The notes beneath the pieces were generated by a model, which was given only the letters and a program-made list of their open reading frames with translations, had not been told where the DNA came from and did not search any database. Both the position numbers and the translations under genes were made by a program. From UBA6197 sp047638075 (lineage in GTDB: Bacteria > Pseudomonadota > Alphaproteobacteria > Rhodobacterales > Rhodobacteraceae), in contig NZ_JBLJBV010000066.1 of assembly GCF_047638075.1 (NCBI RefSeq), forward strand, positions 67,973 through 131,972: DNA of 64,000 bases, read 5' to 3'. This document shows, piece after piece, positions 1 through 9,362 of this stretch. Within the stretch, counting starts at the first letter, position 1, and every line of letters starts with the position of its first letter.

Positions 1-185
1 CCGGCGCGCTCCAGCACATCGGGGTGCGAGGCAAAGCCGGCAATTCCCTGCACATCAAGCGTATCCGAGGCCCGACGGACCAGTTCGGCGTTGCTGTCCA
101 CAACGGTGACATCATTGCGTTCGCCCGACAGGTGCCGTGCGATCTGCCAGCCGACCTGCCCTGCCCCACAGATGATGACTTTCAT
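1..185 (-). CDS. trkA: Trk potassium uptake NAD-binding protein TrkA (N-terminal part, runs off the window)
   Basis: Only the first 61 codons are present; the gene continues past position 1. The visible residues begin MKVIICGAGQVGWQIARHL, a beta strand followed by a GxGxxG dinucleotide-binding turn at about residues 7-12. An acidic residue ends the second strand (VVDSN). This is the RCK/TrkA-N fold, the cytosolic regulatory subunit that binds NAD(H) and gates the TrkH potassium channel. The ATG is preceded by a GGAG-type ribosome site. It lies downstream of ntrX on the same strand, an order familiar in Rhodobacterales. A trkH gene is also in this window, about 60 kb away. The C-terminal half cannot be judged. 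Confidence 0.85.
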   Translation of the reverse strand, partial: MKVIICGAGQVGWQIARHLSGERNDVTVVDSNAELVRRASDTLDVQGIAGFASHPDVLERA

Positions 186-339
186 ATACCCACTCCGCCA
201 GACTCGTGCCGTTCTTCATAGGCCCACGGCCCTGTCTGGGTCAATCGGAGCCTGTTTTGCGTGCCCGGTTAACCCGCGATAGGGTAAGCCGTCTTGATTT
301 GAAGGCGCTCGGTGGCCGTATCCTGGCCCGAAAGAACCC

Positions 340-1749
340 TCAGATCTCTGCGTTTTCATCCTCTTCCAGATGCGCGACGCGCGCACCGGATTTGGCCGTT
401 GTCACTACGCCAAGCGATTTCAGCTTGCGGTGCAGGGCCGACCGCTCCATCCCCACGAAATTCGCGGTCCGGCTGATATTGCCCCCAAACCGGTTGATCT
501 GTGTCAGCAGATATTCGCGTTCAAAAAGCTCGCGCGCTTCGCGCAACGGCAATGTCGCAAGCGCCCCCCCCAGAACGACGCGGCCCTCATCGGGCACAGC
601 ATCCTGGCCGGGCAATTCGCGCGGCTCGATCGGGCCGGTGCCCTCACCAAGGATCAGGACGCGCTCAATGACATTGCGCAGCTGCCGTATATTGCCGGGC
701 CAATCCATGGTCTGCATCATCGCCGCGGCCTCTTCACCGATCTCACGCAATGGCAGGCCTTGCGCCTGGTTGAAACCCTCGATGAAATGGTGGGCAATCA
801 GGGGAATATCCTCGCGCCGCTCAGACAGGGCGGGTACCGCTATCGGCACCACATTGAGCCGGTCAAAAAGTTCCTGCCGAAAGTGCCCAGCGGCAATTTC
901 GACCGGTAGATCGCGGGTGGTGGACGATATCACCCGCAAATCAACGCGCACCTTGTCTGCGCCACCGGCGCGGGTGAATTGCTGTTCGGTCAGCACACGC
1001 AGGATTTTAGACTGGGTGCCCAGTGGCATATCGGCCACCTCATCGAAATAGATCACCCCCCCGTGGGCCTGCTCCAACAGCCCCTTTTCCACACCGCGTT
1101 CGGGCGTTTCGCGCCCAAAAAGCACCTCCTCCATCCGATCAGGCGCAATCGAGGCCGAGGTGACGGTGACGAAAGCTGCAGCCGCGCGGTTCGAGTGTTG
1201 ATGGATGTAGCGGGCGGCCATTTCCTTGCCCGCCCCCGGCTCGCCGGTCAGCATGACCCGCCCGTTGGATTTGGTAACCTTGTCAAGCTGATCCTTCAGT
1301 TTGCGAAAGGCAACGGAATTGCCCAGCATGTCCGCCACGCTAAGGTCACGTCGGCGCAAGCTGGTGTTTTCGCGGCGTAGCCGGGCCGTTTCCATCGCGC
1401 GGGTGATCACCACCATCAACTGGTCGATGTTGAACGGCTTTTCGATAAAATCGTAGGCCCCCTGTTTGATCGCAGCGACGGCTATTTCGATGTTGCCATG
1501 GCCTGAAATGATCACCACCGGGATCTCGGGGTTGTCGCGTTTGACCTGCTTGAGGATGTCGATCCCGTCCATCCGGCTGTCTTTCAGCCAGATATCAAGG
1601 ATCATCAGCGCCGGGGGCTCGGTGTTGATTTCGGCCATGCAGTCATCGGCGTTGCCGGCAACACGGGTCGCAAAGCCCTCATCCTTGAGAATATCTGCGA
1701 TCAGGTCGCGGATGTCTTTTTCGTCGTCAACAATCAGAATATCGCTCAT
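340..1749 (-). CDS. ntrX: Nitrogen assimilation response regulator NtrX
   Basis: 469 aa response regulator of the NtrC family, partner of the membrane kinase NtrY encoded just upstream (ATGA 4-bp overlap). The receiver domain covers residues 1-120 with phospho-acceptor Asp52. An AAA+ domain follows, with Walker A GEPGAGKE at 169-176 and Walker B GGVIYFDE at 230-237, then a Fis-type helix-turn-helix at about 410-455. The segment between LFG (210-212) and LLEQA is shortened to RETPERGVEKG. The GAFTGA sigma54-contact loop expected there is absent, so activation through sigma54 is unlikely. In other alphaproteobacteria NtrYX affects nitrogen, redox and cell-envelope regulation. Last gene of the dusB-ntrBCYX cluster; a 154 bp spacer separates it from trkA. 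Confidence 0.93.
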   Translation of the reverse strand: MSDILIVDDEKDIRDLIADILKDEGFATRVAGNADDCMAEINTEPPALMILDIWLKDSRMDGIDILKQVKRDNPEIPVVIISGHGNIEIAVAAIKQGAYDFIEKPFNIDQLMVVITRAMETARLRRENTSLRRRDLSVADMLGNSVAFRKLKDQLDKVTKSNGRVMLTGEPGAGKEMAARYIHQHSNRAAAAFVTVTSASIAPDRMEEVLFGRETPERGVEKGLLEQAHGGVIYFDEVADMPLGTQSKILRVLTEQQFTRAGGADKVRVDLRVISSTTRDLPVEIAAGHFRQELFDRLNVVPIAVPALSERREDIPLIAHHFIEGFNQAQGLPLREIGEEAAAMMQTMDWPGNIRQLRNVIERVLILGEGTGPIEPRELPGQDAVPDEGRVVLGGALATLPLREARELFEREYLLTQINRFGGNISRTANFVGMERSALHRKLKSLGVVTTAKSGARVAHLEEDENAEI

Positions 1750-4058
1750 TTCGATCCTGTCGGGGCCTCTGCCCTCTCCTTGATTGCACGGGCCGCCGCG
1801 CGGGCGCGGGGCAGACGGATTTCCGCAAGGGCACCTTGATGACCCTCTTGGGTAAAGGCGGGCGCATCCGCCAGGGTCAGCGTGCCGCCATGTTCTTCGA
1901 TGATTTTCTTGACGATCGGCAGGCCCAGCCCGGTGCCTTTTGACCGTGTCGTCACATAGGGTTCAAACAGCCGTGCGCGGTCAGGCGGCAGGCCGATACC
2001 ATTGTCTGCAATGGTGATGGTCACTTGGGCCGGGGTTGCGGCCATTGCGATCCGAACCTCTGGGATCCAGCCGTCCGGCGCACCCTTTTCAGACAGGCTT
2101 TCAATGGCTTCTCCGGCGTTCTTGATCAGGTTCGTGACCGCTTGACTGATCATCGTGGCGTCAAGTTCCACGATCACCGGGTCTTTGGGAATATCCGCAA
2201 TCAGGTGCGCCCCATGCAAGGCGCCCTCTTGCAGCAAGACCGCATCGCGCATCAGGTGGGCCAGATCATGGTCGCGGCGGTCGGGTTCGGGCATCCGGGC
2301 AAAGCGTGAAAATTCATCAACAATGCGGCGCAAGTCATTGGTTTGGCGTATGATCACACCGGTATATTGCTCAAGCGCCTCGGCCTCGTTCCCGGCCAGA
2401 GGGGCAAATTTGCGCTGCAACCGTTCCGCCGATAGCTGGATCGGGGTCAGCGGGTTCTTGATCTCATGGGCGATACGGCGCGCTACATCGCCCCAGGCAG
2501 CCATACGCTGCGCGCTGACCAGTTCGGTCACATCGTCAAAGGCGACCACATAGCCCTCAAGCGCGTTATCGGCGCCGCGCCGGATAGCCATCCGCACCAG
2601 CAGGCTTTCCAGTTTGGCATCGCGCGATAGCCGCACCTCTTCTTGCGCGACCTCGGCCAGACCGGCCTGAAGGCGCCCGAACAGGGCGGCAAATTCGGGC
2701 ACAGCCTCGGTCAGGGGGCGGTCATGATCGCGCTCTGCGCAAAGCCCCAAAAGCCGCGTTGCCGCACGGTTCAAAAAGTCGATGTCGCCCGTGGCATCCA
2801 ACCCGATCACCCCCGAGGTAACCGATGACAGCACCGAATCAAACAGCCGGCCGCGTTCCTCGGTGGCGCGATGACTATCCACCAGTTGCGCGCGCTGCCC
2901 CTTGAGTTGGCTGGTCATATCGTTGAACGCGCGCCCAAGCGTGGCGATTTCATCATCCCCCGGCTCTTCGATCACACGGCTGTCCAGATCGCCCGCCCCT
3001 ACCCGCTGGGCCGCCTGTGCAAGCCGCCCGATCGGACGTGACAGCCGTTCGGCAAACCACAGCCCCAACCAGATTGCCGCCAGAATCAGGATCAGCGCAA
3101 AGCCGAAATAGACCAGCCCGAATTCGAACACGACCTTGCCACGGGTCGCCTCCAACTGCTGGTAAAGCCCGACGGTTTCGCGGGTGTCGTCCAGCAGCGA
3201 CAAAATCTGGCCATCCACCGCGCGGCTGACGTAAAGGTAGCGGTCCACATAGGCATCAAGCGCGATAATGGCGCGAAATTCGCTGTTGGGCCAATCCTCG
3301 ATCAGCACCGTTTCGCCAGCATCCGCGCGGGCAATGCTTTCGGGCGTGGGTTTTTCAAAGTCGAACAGATAACTGCGTTCGCCGCGGGCGCGGATCTCGC
3401 CGGTGGCGTCGATCACGAATGCCTCGCGCAGACCGCGCTGGATACCCGCCTGGCCCTGGGTCAGCAATTCGCGCAGATCGCCATCCGACAAAAAGGTCGC
3501 GGCCTGGCGGCGCAGGTTCAAAAACGCGGCCAGCGCCTCGGTATCCTTGGTCAGGTCGCGCTGATGTTCTTCCTGATAGGCCTCGGCGGCGGCCAATGAC
3601 GTGCCCACCACTTCACGAACCCGGTCTGAAAACCAGCCCTCAAGCCCGATGTTGAGCGTGAGCCCGGCAAACAAGGCCACCAACACGGTCGGCACCAGCG
3701 CAATTCCCGCAAACACCCCGGTCAGCCGCAGATGCAGCTGCGACCCCGCAGACCCGGCGCGCCGTGCCGCCACCACCTGCAACAACCGCGACAGGATCAA
3801 CCCCGCCAGCAGCAGGAAGTAGACGAAATCCGCCAGCAAGATCAACCGCAGCGATGCCGAGGCCGCGCCCTGCCCGAACGGCCCCATGACGAGGAACGTC
3901 GCCACGGCAAGCGCAGGCCCCAGAACAACCAACGACAGTGTGGCAAAATTGCGTACCCGCCGTTGCCGCCTAAGCCGGCTCAATCTGTCCCAGGCCACTT
4001 TGTGTGCCGTGCTGTGCAAACATTCCCCCGGCGTCAAACCTGCGCTGCGATCCGCCAA
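1746..4058 (-). CDS. ntrY: Sensor histidine kinase NtrY
   Basis: Membrane histidine kinase paired with NtrX. Several N-terminal hydrophobic segments (about residues 40-60, 72-92, 112-138) precede a periplasmic or extracytoplasmic region. A further membrane segment lies at about 308-336, then a HAMP domain (337-390), a PAS domain (about 405-515) and the kinase core. The phospho-acceptor is His531 in the H box AHEIKNPLTP. ATP-binding boxes follow: N box LIKNAGEA, G1 DNGIGL and G2 GTGLGLPI. At 770 aa it is full length. The start is uncertain: 4058 is a TTG, and in-frame GTG or TTG codons follow before the first membrane segment. The stop overlaps the ntrX start by 4 bp, so translation is probably coupled. 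Confidence 0.9.
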   Translation of the reverse strand: MADRSAGLTPGECLHSTAHKVAWDRLSRLRRQRRVRNFATLSLVVLGPALAVATFLVMGPFGQGAASASLRLILLADFVYFLLLAGLILSRLLQVVAARRAGSAGSQLHLRLTGVFAGIALVPTVLVALFAGLTLNIGLEGWFSDRVREVVGTSLAAAEAYQEEHQRDLTKDTEALAAFLNLRRQAATFLSDGDLRELLTQGQAGIQRGLREAFVIDATGEIRARGERSYLFDFEKPTPESIARADAGETVLIEDWPNSEFRAIIALDAYVDRYLYVSRAVDGQILSLLDDTRETVGLYQQLEATRGKVVFEFGLVYFGFALILILAAIWLGLWFAERLSRPIGRLAQAAQRVGAGDLDSRVIEEPGDDEIATLGRAFNDMTSQLKGQRAQLVDSHRATEERGRLFDSVLSSVTSGVIGLDATGDIDFLNRAATRLLGLCAERDHDRPLTEAVPEFAALFGRLQAGLAEVAQEEVRLSRDAKLESLLVRMAIRRGADNALEGYVVAFDDVTELVSAQRMAAWGDVARRIAHEIKNPLTPIQLSAERLQRKFAPLAGNEAEALEQYTGVIIRQTNDLRRIVDEFSRFARMPEPDRRDHDLAHLMRDAVLLQEGALHGAHLIADIPKDPVIVELDATMISQAVTNLIKNAGEAIESLSEKGAPDGWIPEVRIAMAATPAQVTITIADNGIGLPPDRARLFEPYVTTRSKGTGLGLPIVKKIIEEHGGTLTLADAPAFTQEGHQGALAEIRLPRARAAARAIKERAEAPTGSK

Positions 4059-4129
4059 TTCATTTCGGGCGTCCCTTTGCAGGGGCTCGATTCTATCGGG
4101 CAGAATTGCAACGCATACCTGTGGCGGGT

Positions 4130-5497
4130 TTACATCAGTTTGCGCCGTCGTGTCACCTGAATATCAAGCTCGGTGATCTTTTTACGCAAGGTATTGCGGT
4201 TGATCCCCAAAAGATCGGCACATTTGGCCTGATTACCGCCGGTCGCCTCCAGCGCAATTTCAATCAGCGGGATTTCGATTTCACGGATTATGCGATCATA
4301 AAGCCCCGGCGGAGGCAGATTGTTTCCATGCAGGTCAAAATACCGGTTCAGGTGCCGCGCAACAGAGTCGGCCAGTTTTTCCCCTTCGGTGCCTTTGTGA
4401 AATGGCGCGATCACCGGCTGGCTGGTCAGTGTTTGCTCAACCTCGGTGCGGGTTATTTCCGCTTCGGGTGAGGTCGCAACCAGGCTGCGAAGGGTGTTTT
4501 CCAACTGGCGGACATTGCCCGGCCAGGCATGGGCGCACACCAGCGCCATTGCATCTGCGCTTAAATGGCGCACGCCAAGCCCGTCGCGCTCAGCGCGCGC
4601 CAGGAAATGATCCGCCAAAAGCGGCACATCTTCGACCCTGCTTCGCAACGCCGGCACCGACAGCGTAACACCGCCCAGCCTGTAGAACAGATCCTGCCGG
4701 AAACGCCCGGCTTCGATCAGCGGCATCAGATCAACCTGCGCCGTGGCGATGATTCGGGGGGTGGGGTCGGGTAGCGCATCCAGCATCCGCACGACGCGGG
4801 CCTGTGCCTCATCATCGTAGTCGCTGATCTCGTCAAAGATAAGACTGCCTCCGCGTGCCCTTGAAAGCAACGTTGCAGGCCCATCCGCCCCCAGCAGATC
4901 AGAGGTCTGAACAACAACAAAGGGCCGTGCCCGGCGGTCGGAAAAATCGTGGATCGCGCGCGCGATCAGCGATTTCCCGGTGCCGTTTTCGCCACTGATC
5001 AGCACCGTCAGATCCGTGTTCATCACACGGGCGACCAACCGATAAAGCGCCTGCATCGCGGCAGTGCGCCCGACCAGCGGCAGATCGTCCACCGCCTCTT
5101 GCGTCCCCTTTGGGCGGGACGGGGTCGCGTGGTGCTTTCGCTCCAGCGCGCGGGCGGCGCGCTTCATCAAATCCGGCAGATCGAACGGTTTGGGAAGGTA
5201 GTCATAGGCCGCCGCCTCGGCCGCCTGAATTGCGGTGACAATGGTATTTTGCGCAGAAATCAGGATCACCGGCAAACCGGGGCGTTCATGCGCGATACGC
5301 GGCAGCGCCTCAAGCCCATTACCATCGGGCATCATCACATCCGAGATCACCAGATCGCCCTTACCCTCTTCTACCCAGCGCATCAGCGTGGTCAGGCTGG
5401 CGGTCGCATGCACCTTGCAGCCTGCCCGCGTCAGCGCCTGCGTCAGCACGGTGCGGATCGTGCGGTCATCATCCGCGACAAGAACGGTGCCATCCAT
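4130..5497 (-). CDS. ntrC: Nitrogen regulatory response regulator NtrC (form lacking GAFTGA)
   Basis: 455 aa. The receiver domain has Asp53 as phosphorylation site. The AAA+ domain has Walker A GENGTGKS at 169-176 and Walker B GGSLIFDE at 216-223. A Fis-type DNA-binding helix-turn-helix lies at about 412-450. The stretch between the two Walker motifs (about 195-215) is short and has no GAFTGA sigma54-contact loop. That matches what is known for Rhodobacter capsulatus NtrC, which activates the housekeeping sigma70 holoenzyme instead. The start ATG shares one base with the ntrB stop (TGATGG), so the two-component pair is translationally linked. Expected role: activation of nitrogen-scavenging genes when NtrB phosphorylates it under nitrogen limitation. 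Confidence 0.94.
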   Translation of the reverse strand: MDGTVLVADDDRTIRTVLTQALTRAGCKVHATASLTTLMRWVEEGKGDLVISDVMMPDGNGLEALPRIAHERPGLPVILISAQNTIVTAIQAAEAAAYDYLPKPFDLPDLMKRAARALERKHHATPSRPKGTQEAVDDLPLVGRTAAMQALYRLVARVMNTDLTVLISGENGTGKSLIARAIHDFSDRRARPFVVVQTSDLLGADGPATLLSRARGGSLIFDEISDYDDEAQARVVRMLDALPDPTPRIIATAQVDLMPLIEAGRFRQDLFYRLGGVTLSVPALRSRVEDVPLLADHFLARAERDGLGVRHLSADAMALVCAHAWPGNVRQLENTLRSLVATSPEAEITRTEVEQTLTSQPVIAPFHKGTEGEKLADSVARHLNRYFDLHGNNLPPPGLYDRIIREIEIPLIEIALEATGGNQAKCADLLGINRNTLRKKITELDIQVTRRRKLM

Positions 5498-6585
5498 CAG
5501 CTTTTCTCCGAAATTCCGGGTGCCACAGGCAAGGATATGCGCAAGATCGTGCGTCCGGGTGTTGACTCGAGGGTGACCCAGCCGCCGTGCTCTGCAATGA
5601 TTTTCGACACCACCGCAAGACCAAGGCCGGTCCCGTTTTCGCGCCCCGAAACAAAGGGCTCAAACACCTCGGCGGCGATTTCAGGGGCAATGCCGGGGCC
5701 ATCGTCGATAACCTCAACCTGAAGCGGCAACACGACCCCGGTGCCATCGGCGCGGCGCAGGCGCAGCGCCTGATCGTAGAACGTATGCAGGCGGATCGTG
5801 CCGCCGCCGGTCTTGCTGTGGTGTGCGGCCTCGGCGGCGTTTTTGATGAGATTCAGAAACACTTGCGTCAACTGGTCGGCGTCCCCCAGCGTCAGCGGCA
5901 ATGAGGGGTCGTAATCCTCGATGATGCGCATATGGGCGCCAAACCCGACCAGCGCCGATTTGCGCGCCCGGTCCAGAATGCCATGCAGATTGACCGGTTG
6001 CCGATCAGGCGGGCGGATGTTTCCAAACTGCTCGACCTGCTCCAGCAGCTTTACGATCCGTCGGGTCTCATCCACGATAAGGTCCGTTAATTCAAGGTCT
6101 TCCCCGCCGAGGTTCATGCCAAGCAGCTGGGCGGCCCCGGCGATACCGGCCAAGGGGTTCTTGATCTCATGCGCGAGCATTTCGGCCATGCCAATGGCTG
6201 AACGGGCCGCAGATTTGACCTGATAGGCACGGCCCAAGCGGTCGGCAATGTCGCGCGGGGTGATCAGCAACAAGACGACGGTGGGGTCATCACCCATCGG
6301 TGCCAGTTGCAGGTTGCATTGCACGGGGGCGCGTTGGCCGGTCGTGACATCGACATCGTTGATGAACAGCGCCGAATGACTGCCCCGGACCCGCGCCAAA
6401 ATCTCTTCCAGGGGTGCCGCGATTGCGAGACGTTCAAACAGGCTTTGGCCCTTCAGCGCGCGGGATGACAGGTTCAGGAACGCTTCGGCTGCGGGGTTGG
6501 TTTCAGCCACCCTGTCGGCCCCGTCGATCAACAACGCAGGCGTCGGCAGTGAATTCCAGATAACCCCCGGCGCCGGTAACGTCAT
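5497..6585 (-). CDS. ntrB: Nitrogen regulation sensor histidine kinase NtrB (GlnL)
   Basis: 362 aa soluble kinase that phosphorylates NtrC and is controlled by PII proteins. A PAS-like sensor covers about residues 10-110. The dimerisation and phosphotransfer helix carries His139 in the H box AHEIKNPLAG. ATP-binding boxes follow: N box LIKNAAEA, G1 DDGPGI and G2 GTGLGLAV. No membrane segment is visible, as expected for NtrB. Its ATG overlaps the dusB stop by 4 bp and its stop overlaps the ntrC start by 1 bp. This is the classical nifR3-ntrB-ntrC operon of Rhodobacter. Confidence 0.95.
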   Translation of the reverse strand: MTLPAPGVIWNSLPTPALLIDGADRVAETNPAAEAFLNLSSRALKGQSLFERLAIAAPLEEILARVRGSHSALFINDVDVTTGQRAPVQCNLQLAPMGDDPTVVLLLITPRDIADRLGRAYQVKSAARSAIGMAEMLAHEIKNPLAGIAGAAQLLGMNLGGEDLELTDLIVDETRRIVKLLEQVEQFGNIRPPDRQPVNLHGILDRARKSALVGFGAHMRIIEDYDPSLPLTLGDADQLTQVFLNLIKNAAEAAHHSKTGGGTIRLHTFYDQALRLRRADGTGVVLPLQVEVIDDGPGIAPEIAAEVFEPFVSGRENGTGLGLAVVSKIIAEHGGWVTLESTPGRTILRISLPVAPGISEKS

Positions 6586-7556
6586 GCCGCCAGCCTTTCA
6601 CCAAAGGCGCGCGCAATCAGTGCCAATGTGGCCTGCGGGCTGTCGGACACCATCATATCGGCGCGCAGCGGTGCCCCGGCGACATCGGCATACCAACCCA
6701 GATGCTTGCGCGCGAGCCGCAGGCCAATCGCGGCACCGTAAAAGCCCAGGATCGCCTCGTAATGCTCGGCGATGAAATCGGCCAGCGCCGCCCCTTGCGG
6801 CACGTTTGGCGCCGGTGTTCCGTGCAGCGTATGGGCAATTTCGGCCAGCCGCCACGGAGCCCCTTGCGCCCCGCGCCCCACCATTACCCCATCCGCGCCC
6901 GACACCGCCCGCGCGGCCCTTGCGCTGGCCACATCGACAATATCGCCGTTGGCCACCACCGGGATCGAAACGGCGGCCTTCACCGCGCTGATCGCGCACC
7001 AATCCGCCCTGCCTTTGTAAAACTGCATCCGGGTGCGACCGTGGATCACCACCATCGACACGCCTGCATCCTCGGCCCGTTTGGCAATTGACGCGGCGTT
7101 ATGGGTTTCATCATCCCACCCCAGCCGCATTTTCAGCGTGACCGGCACGTCTACCGCCCCTGTCACCGCCGAAATCAGCGTCAGCGCATGGTCCGGGTCG
7201 CGCATCAGCGCTGAACCTGACAGCCCCCCCGTCACCTTCTTGGCCGGGCAACCCATGTTGATGTCGATGATCCTGGCGCCCATGTCTGCGACCACGCGGG
7301 CAGCCTCGGCCATGGCGCCCGCCTCGCGCCCCGCCAGCTGCACCGAGGCGGCCATATCCAACCCCAGATCGGCGCGCGCCTTGGCCCGGACTGAGGGTTT
7401 GGCGGTCAGCATCTCGCCCGAGGCAACCATTTCCGAGACCACCAGCCCCGCGCCAAACCGCGCCACCATCCGCCGAAACGGCAGATCGGTGATCCCGGCC
7501 ATCGGGGCCAGAAACACCGGCGGATCAAGCCGCATCTGCGCCAGTTGAATCGTCAC
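6582..7556 (-). CDS. dusB: tRNA dihydrouridine synthase DusB (NifR3)
   Basis: 324 aa FMN-dependent enzyme that reduces uridines in the tRNA D-loop to dihydrouridine. The N-terminus VFLAPMAGITDLPFRRMV is the start of the TIM barrel. The catalytic Cys sits in INMGCPAKKV, and HGRTR is also diagnostic of the family. The start at 7556 is a GTG (GTGACGATT). An ATG overlaps it in another frame, so GTG is preferred because it joins the conserved reading frame. First gene of the nitrogen-regulation operon; historically named nifR3 for this location. Divergent from ispDF across about 190 bp, which must hold both promoters. Confidence 0.95.
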   Translation of the reverse strand: MTIQLAQMRLDPPVFLAPMAGITDLPFRRMVARFGAGLVVSEMVASGEMLTAKPSVRAKARADLGLDMAASVQLAGREAGAMAEAARVVADMGARIIDINMGCPAKKVTGGLSGSALMRDPDHALTLISAVTGAVDVPVTLKMRLGWDDETHNAASIAKRAEDAGVSMVVIHGRTRMQFYKGRADWCAISAVKAAVSIPVVANGDIVDVASARAARAVSGADGVMVGRGAQGAPWRLAEIAHTLHGTPAPNVPQGAALADFIAEHYEAILGFYGAAIGLRLARKHLGWYADVAGAPLRADMMVSDSPQATLALIARAFGERLAA

Positions 7557-7743
7557 ATGCCTGTTCCTTGTGCCATCGGTCGAGGGAATAGCCGTTTGCG
7601 GCCAGAATCACAATTCAGACCATAGCGTCAGCGCAATAAATCACAGCACATGCCTAAAAACAGGGCGCAACCCCCGCCAACGCGGCGGATTGCACCTTTG
7701 CGGGCCTTGCCCTAAGCCGTTTCAGGACAGTTTCGGAGGAAAG

Positions 7744-8871
7744 ATGACAGTCGCGGTTATTATCGTGGCCGCCGGGCGCGGCATCCGCGCAGGTAGCGCC
7801 CTGCCCAAACAGTGGCAATCCCTTGCCGGGAAATCGGTGCTGGCGCGCACGGTAGCGGCTTTTGCGGATGTCGGGCGTATCGTTCTGGTGCTGCACCCCG
7901 ATGACATGGTGCGCGGTTTGGCAGAGTTTGGCGGCAAGGTCACGCTGGTTGCGGGCGGAGAGACCCGCACGGACAGCGTGAGAAACGCACTGGAAGCACT
8001 TGATAACACAGGTGTATCCAAGGTTCTTATCCATGACGGCGCACGGCCTTTGACGCCGCCGGCGGTCGTAGCTGCCGTGGTGCGCGCACTTGATCACGGG
8101 CCTGCCGCCGCGGTCGGCCTGGCGGTGACCGACGCGCTTTGGCGCGTGGCGGACGGCACCGTTTCGGGCACCGAGGATCGCAGTGGCCTTTACCGGGCGC
8201 AAACCCCGCAAGGCTTTGACTTCGCATCTATCCTTGCCGCCTACCGCGCGCATCCGGCACCTGCCGCCGATGATGTGGAAATCGCCGGCCGTGCCGGTCT
8301 GCCGGTTGCCATTGTGCCGGGCAGCGAGGACAATCTGAAAATCACCTGGGCCGAAGATTTTGCCCGTGCAGAACGCATCTTGGGGGCTGAAATGGATGTA
8401 AGACTTGGTAACGGCTTTGATGTTCACGCCTTTTGCGAGGGGGATCACGTGGTGCTTTGCGGTGTGCGGGTGCCACATTCGCGCGGTCTTCTGGGCCATT
8501 CCGACGCCGATGTGGGGATGCACGCCCTGACGGACGCGATCTATGGCGCGCTGGCCGAAGGCGATATCGGCCGCCATTTCCCCCCCTCGGACCCGCAATG
8601 GAAAGGCGCGGCGAGCGAGATTTTTCTGGCGCATGCCGCGGCGCTGGCACGGGATAAGGGTTACACCATTTCAAACGTTGATGTGACGCTGATCTGTGAG
8701 CACCCAAAGATCGGGCCGCATGCTGTTGAAATGGCTGCGGAACTGTCCCGTATAACCGGCATGGCACCGACCCGTGTTTCGGTCAAGGCCACAACATCGG
8801 AACGGCTTGGCTTTACCGGCCGCGAAGAGGGTATCGCCGCCATCGCCACCGCAACACTGGTGAGCAAATGA
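7744..8871 (+). CDS. ispDF: Bifunctional IspD/IspF (MEP isoprenoid pathway)
   Basis: 375 aa fusion of two MEP-pathway enzymes. Residues 1 to about 215 are 2-C-methyl-D-erythritol 4-phosphate cytidylyltransferase (IspD): nucleotide-binding start VAAGRGIRAG, substrate motif HDGARPLTPP. Residues from about 218 onward are 2-C-methyl-D-erythritol 2,4-cyclodiphosphate synthase (IspF): metal-ligand motif GFDVHAF, then LLGHSDADVGMHALTDA. Together they turn MEP via CDP-ME into ME-cPP; the kinase IspE is encoded elsewhere. The reading frame extends upstream to 7570, but the ATG at 7744 has a strong GGAGGAAAG site at 7735-7743 and fits the family length. The stop overlaps the pgpA start by 4 bp. Fused IspDF is common in alphaproteobacteria. 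Confidence 0.96.
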   Translation: MTVAVIIVAAGRGIRAGSALPKQWQSLAGKSVLARTVAAFADVGRIVLVLHPDDMVRGLAEFGGKVTLVAGGETRTDSVRNALEALDNTGVSKVLIHDGARPLTPPAVVAAVVRALDHGPAAAVGLAVTDALWRVADGTVSGTEDRSGLYRAQTPQGFDFASILAAYRAHPAPAADDVEIAGRAGLPVAIVPGSEDNLKITWAEDFARAERILGAEMDVRLGNGFDVHAFCEGDHVVLCGVRVPHSRGLLGHSDADVGMHALTDAIYGALAEGDIGRHFPPSDPQWKGAASEIFLAHAAALARDKGYTISNVDVTLICEHPKIGPHAVEMAAELSRITGMAPTRVSVKATTSERLGFTGREEGIAAIATATLVSK

Positions 8872-9362
8872 TCAATTTCATCACGACGTTCTTTTGGGTT
8901 GGCAAACTGCGCCCCGCGCCCGGCACCTGGGGCTCGGCGGCGGCGCTGGTTTTGGGCCTGGCGATTGACCGGTATCTGGGCTTTCCGGTTTTGGTGCTGG
9001 CTACCGCGCTGGTCACGGCACTGGGATTCTGGGCGGTGGGCCGTGAATTGGCGGACCGCCCCGGCGAAGACCCGTCAGAAATCGTTATTGATGAGGTTGC
9101 GGGCCAGTGGCTGGCGCTTTTGTTCCCGGCCGCGGCATTTTGGGGACGCGGGTTGGACGATTGGGCCGTGGTGGCCTATCCCGGCTGGATCGCCGCCTTT
9201 TTGTTTTTCCGGCTGTTCGACATCTGGAAACCGTGGCTGGTGGGCCGCGCCGACCGCCGCCACGACGCGGCGGGGGTGATGCTCGATGACCTCTGGGCCG
9301 GGGTTTTTGCAGGTATTGCAACGATTATCGCCGCCGGTATAGCGCATGGGGTGCTGATGTGA
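8868..9362 (+). CDS. pgpA: Phosphatidylglycerophosphatase A
   Basis: 164 aa inner-membrane enzyme that dephosphorylates phosphatidylglycerophosphate to phosphatidylglycerol. PgpA motifs are visible: APGTWGSAAAL at about residues 19-29 and the acidic motif IVIDEVAGQWLALL at about 71-84. Several hydrophobic segments match the multi-pass family. ATGA overlap with ispDF upstream and GTGA overlap with pncC downstream indicate one transcript with coupled translation. Confidence 0.93.
   Translation: MINFITTFFWVGKLRPAPGTWGSAAALVLGLAIDRYLGFPVLVLATALVTALGFWAVGRELADRPGEDPSEIVIDEVAGQWLALLFPAAAFWGRGLDDWAVVAYPGWIAAFLFFRLFDIWKPWLVGRADRRHDAAGVMLDDLWAGVFAGIATIIAAGIAHGVLM

Noticed and set aside
7654..8634. 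Minus-strand frame of 326 codons opposite ispDF
   Set aside because: Shadow of ispDF, which shows both enzyme domains intact.
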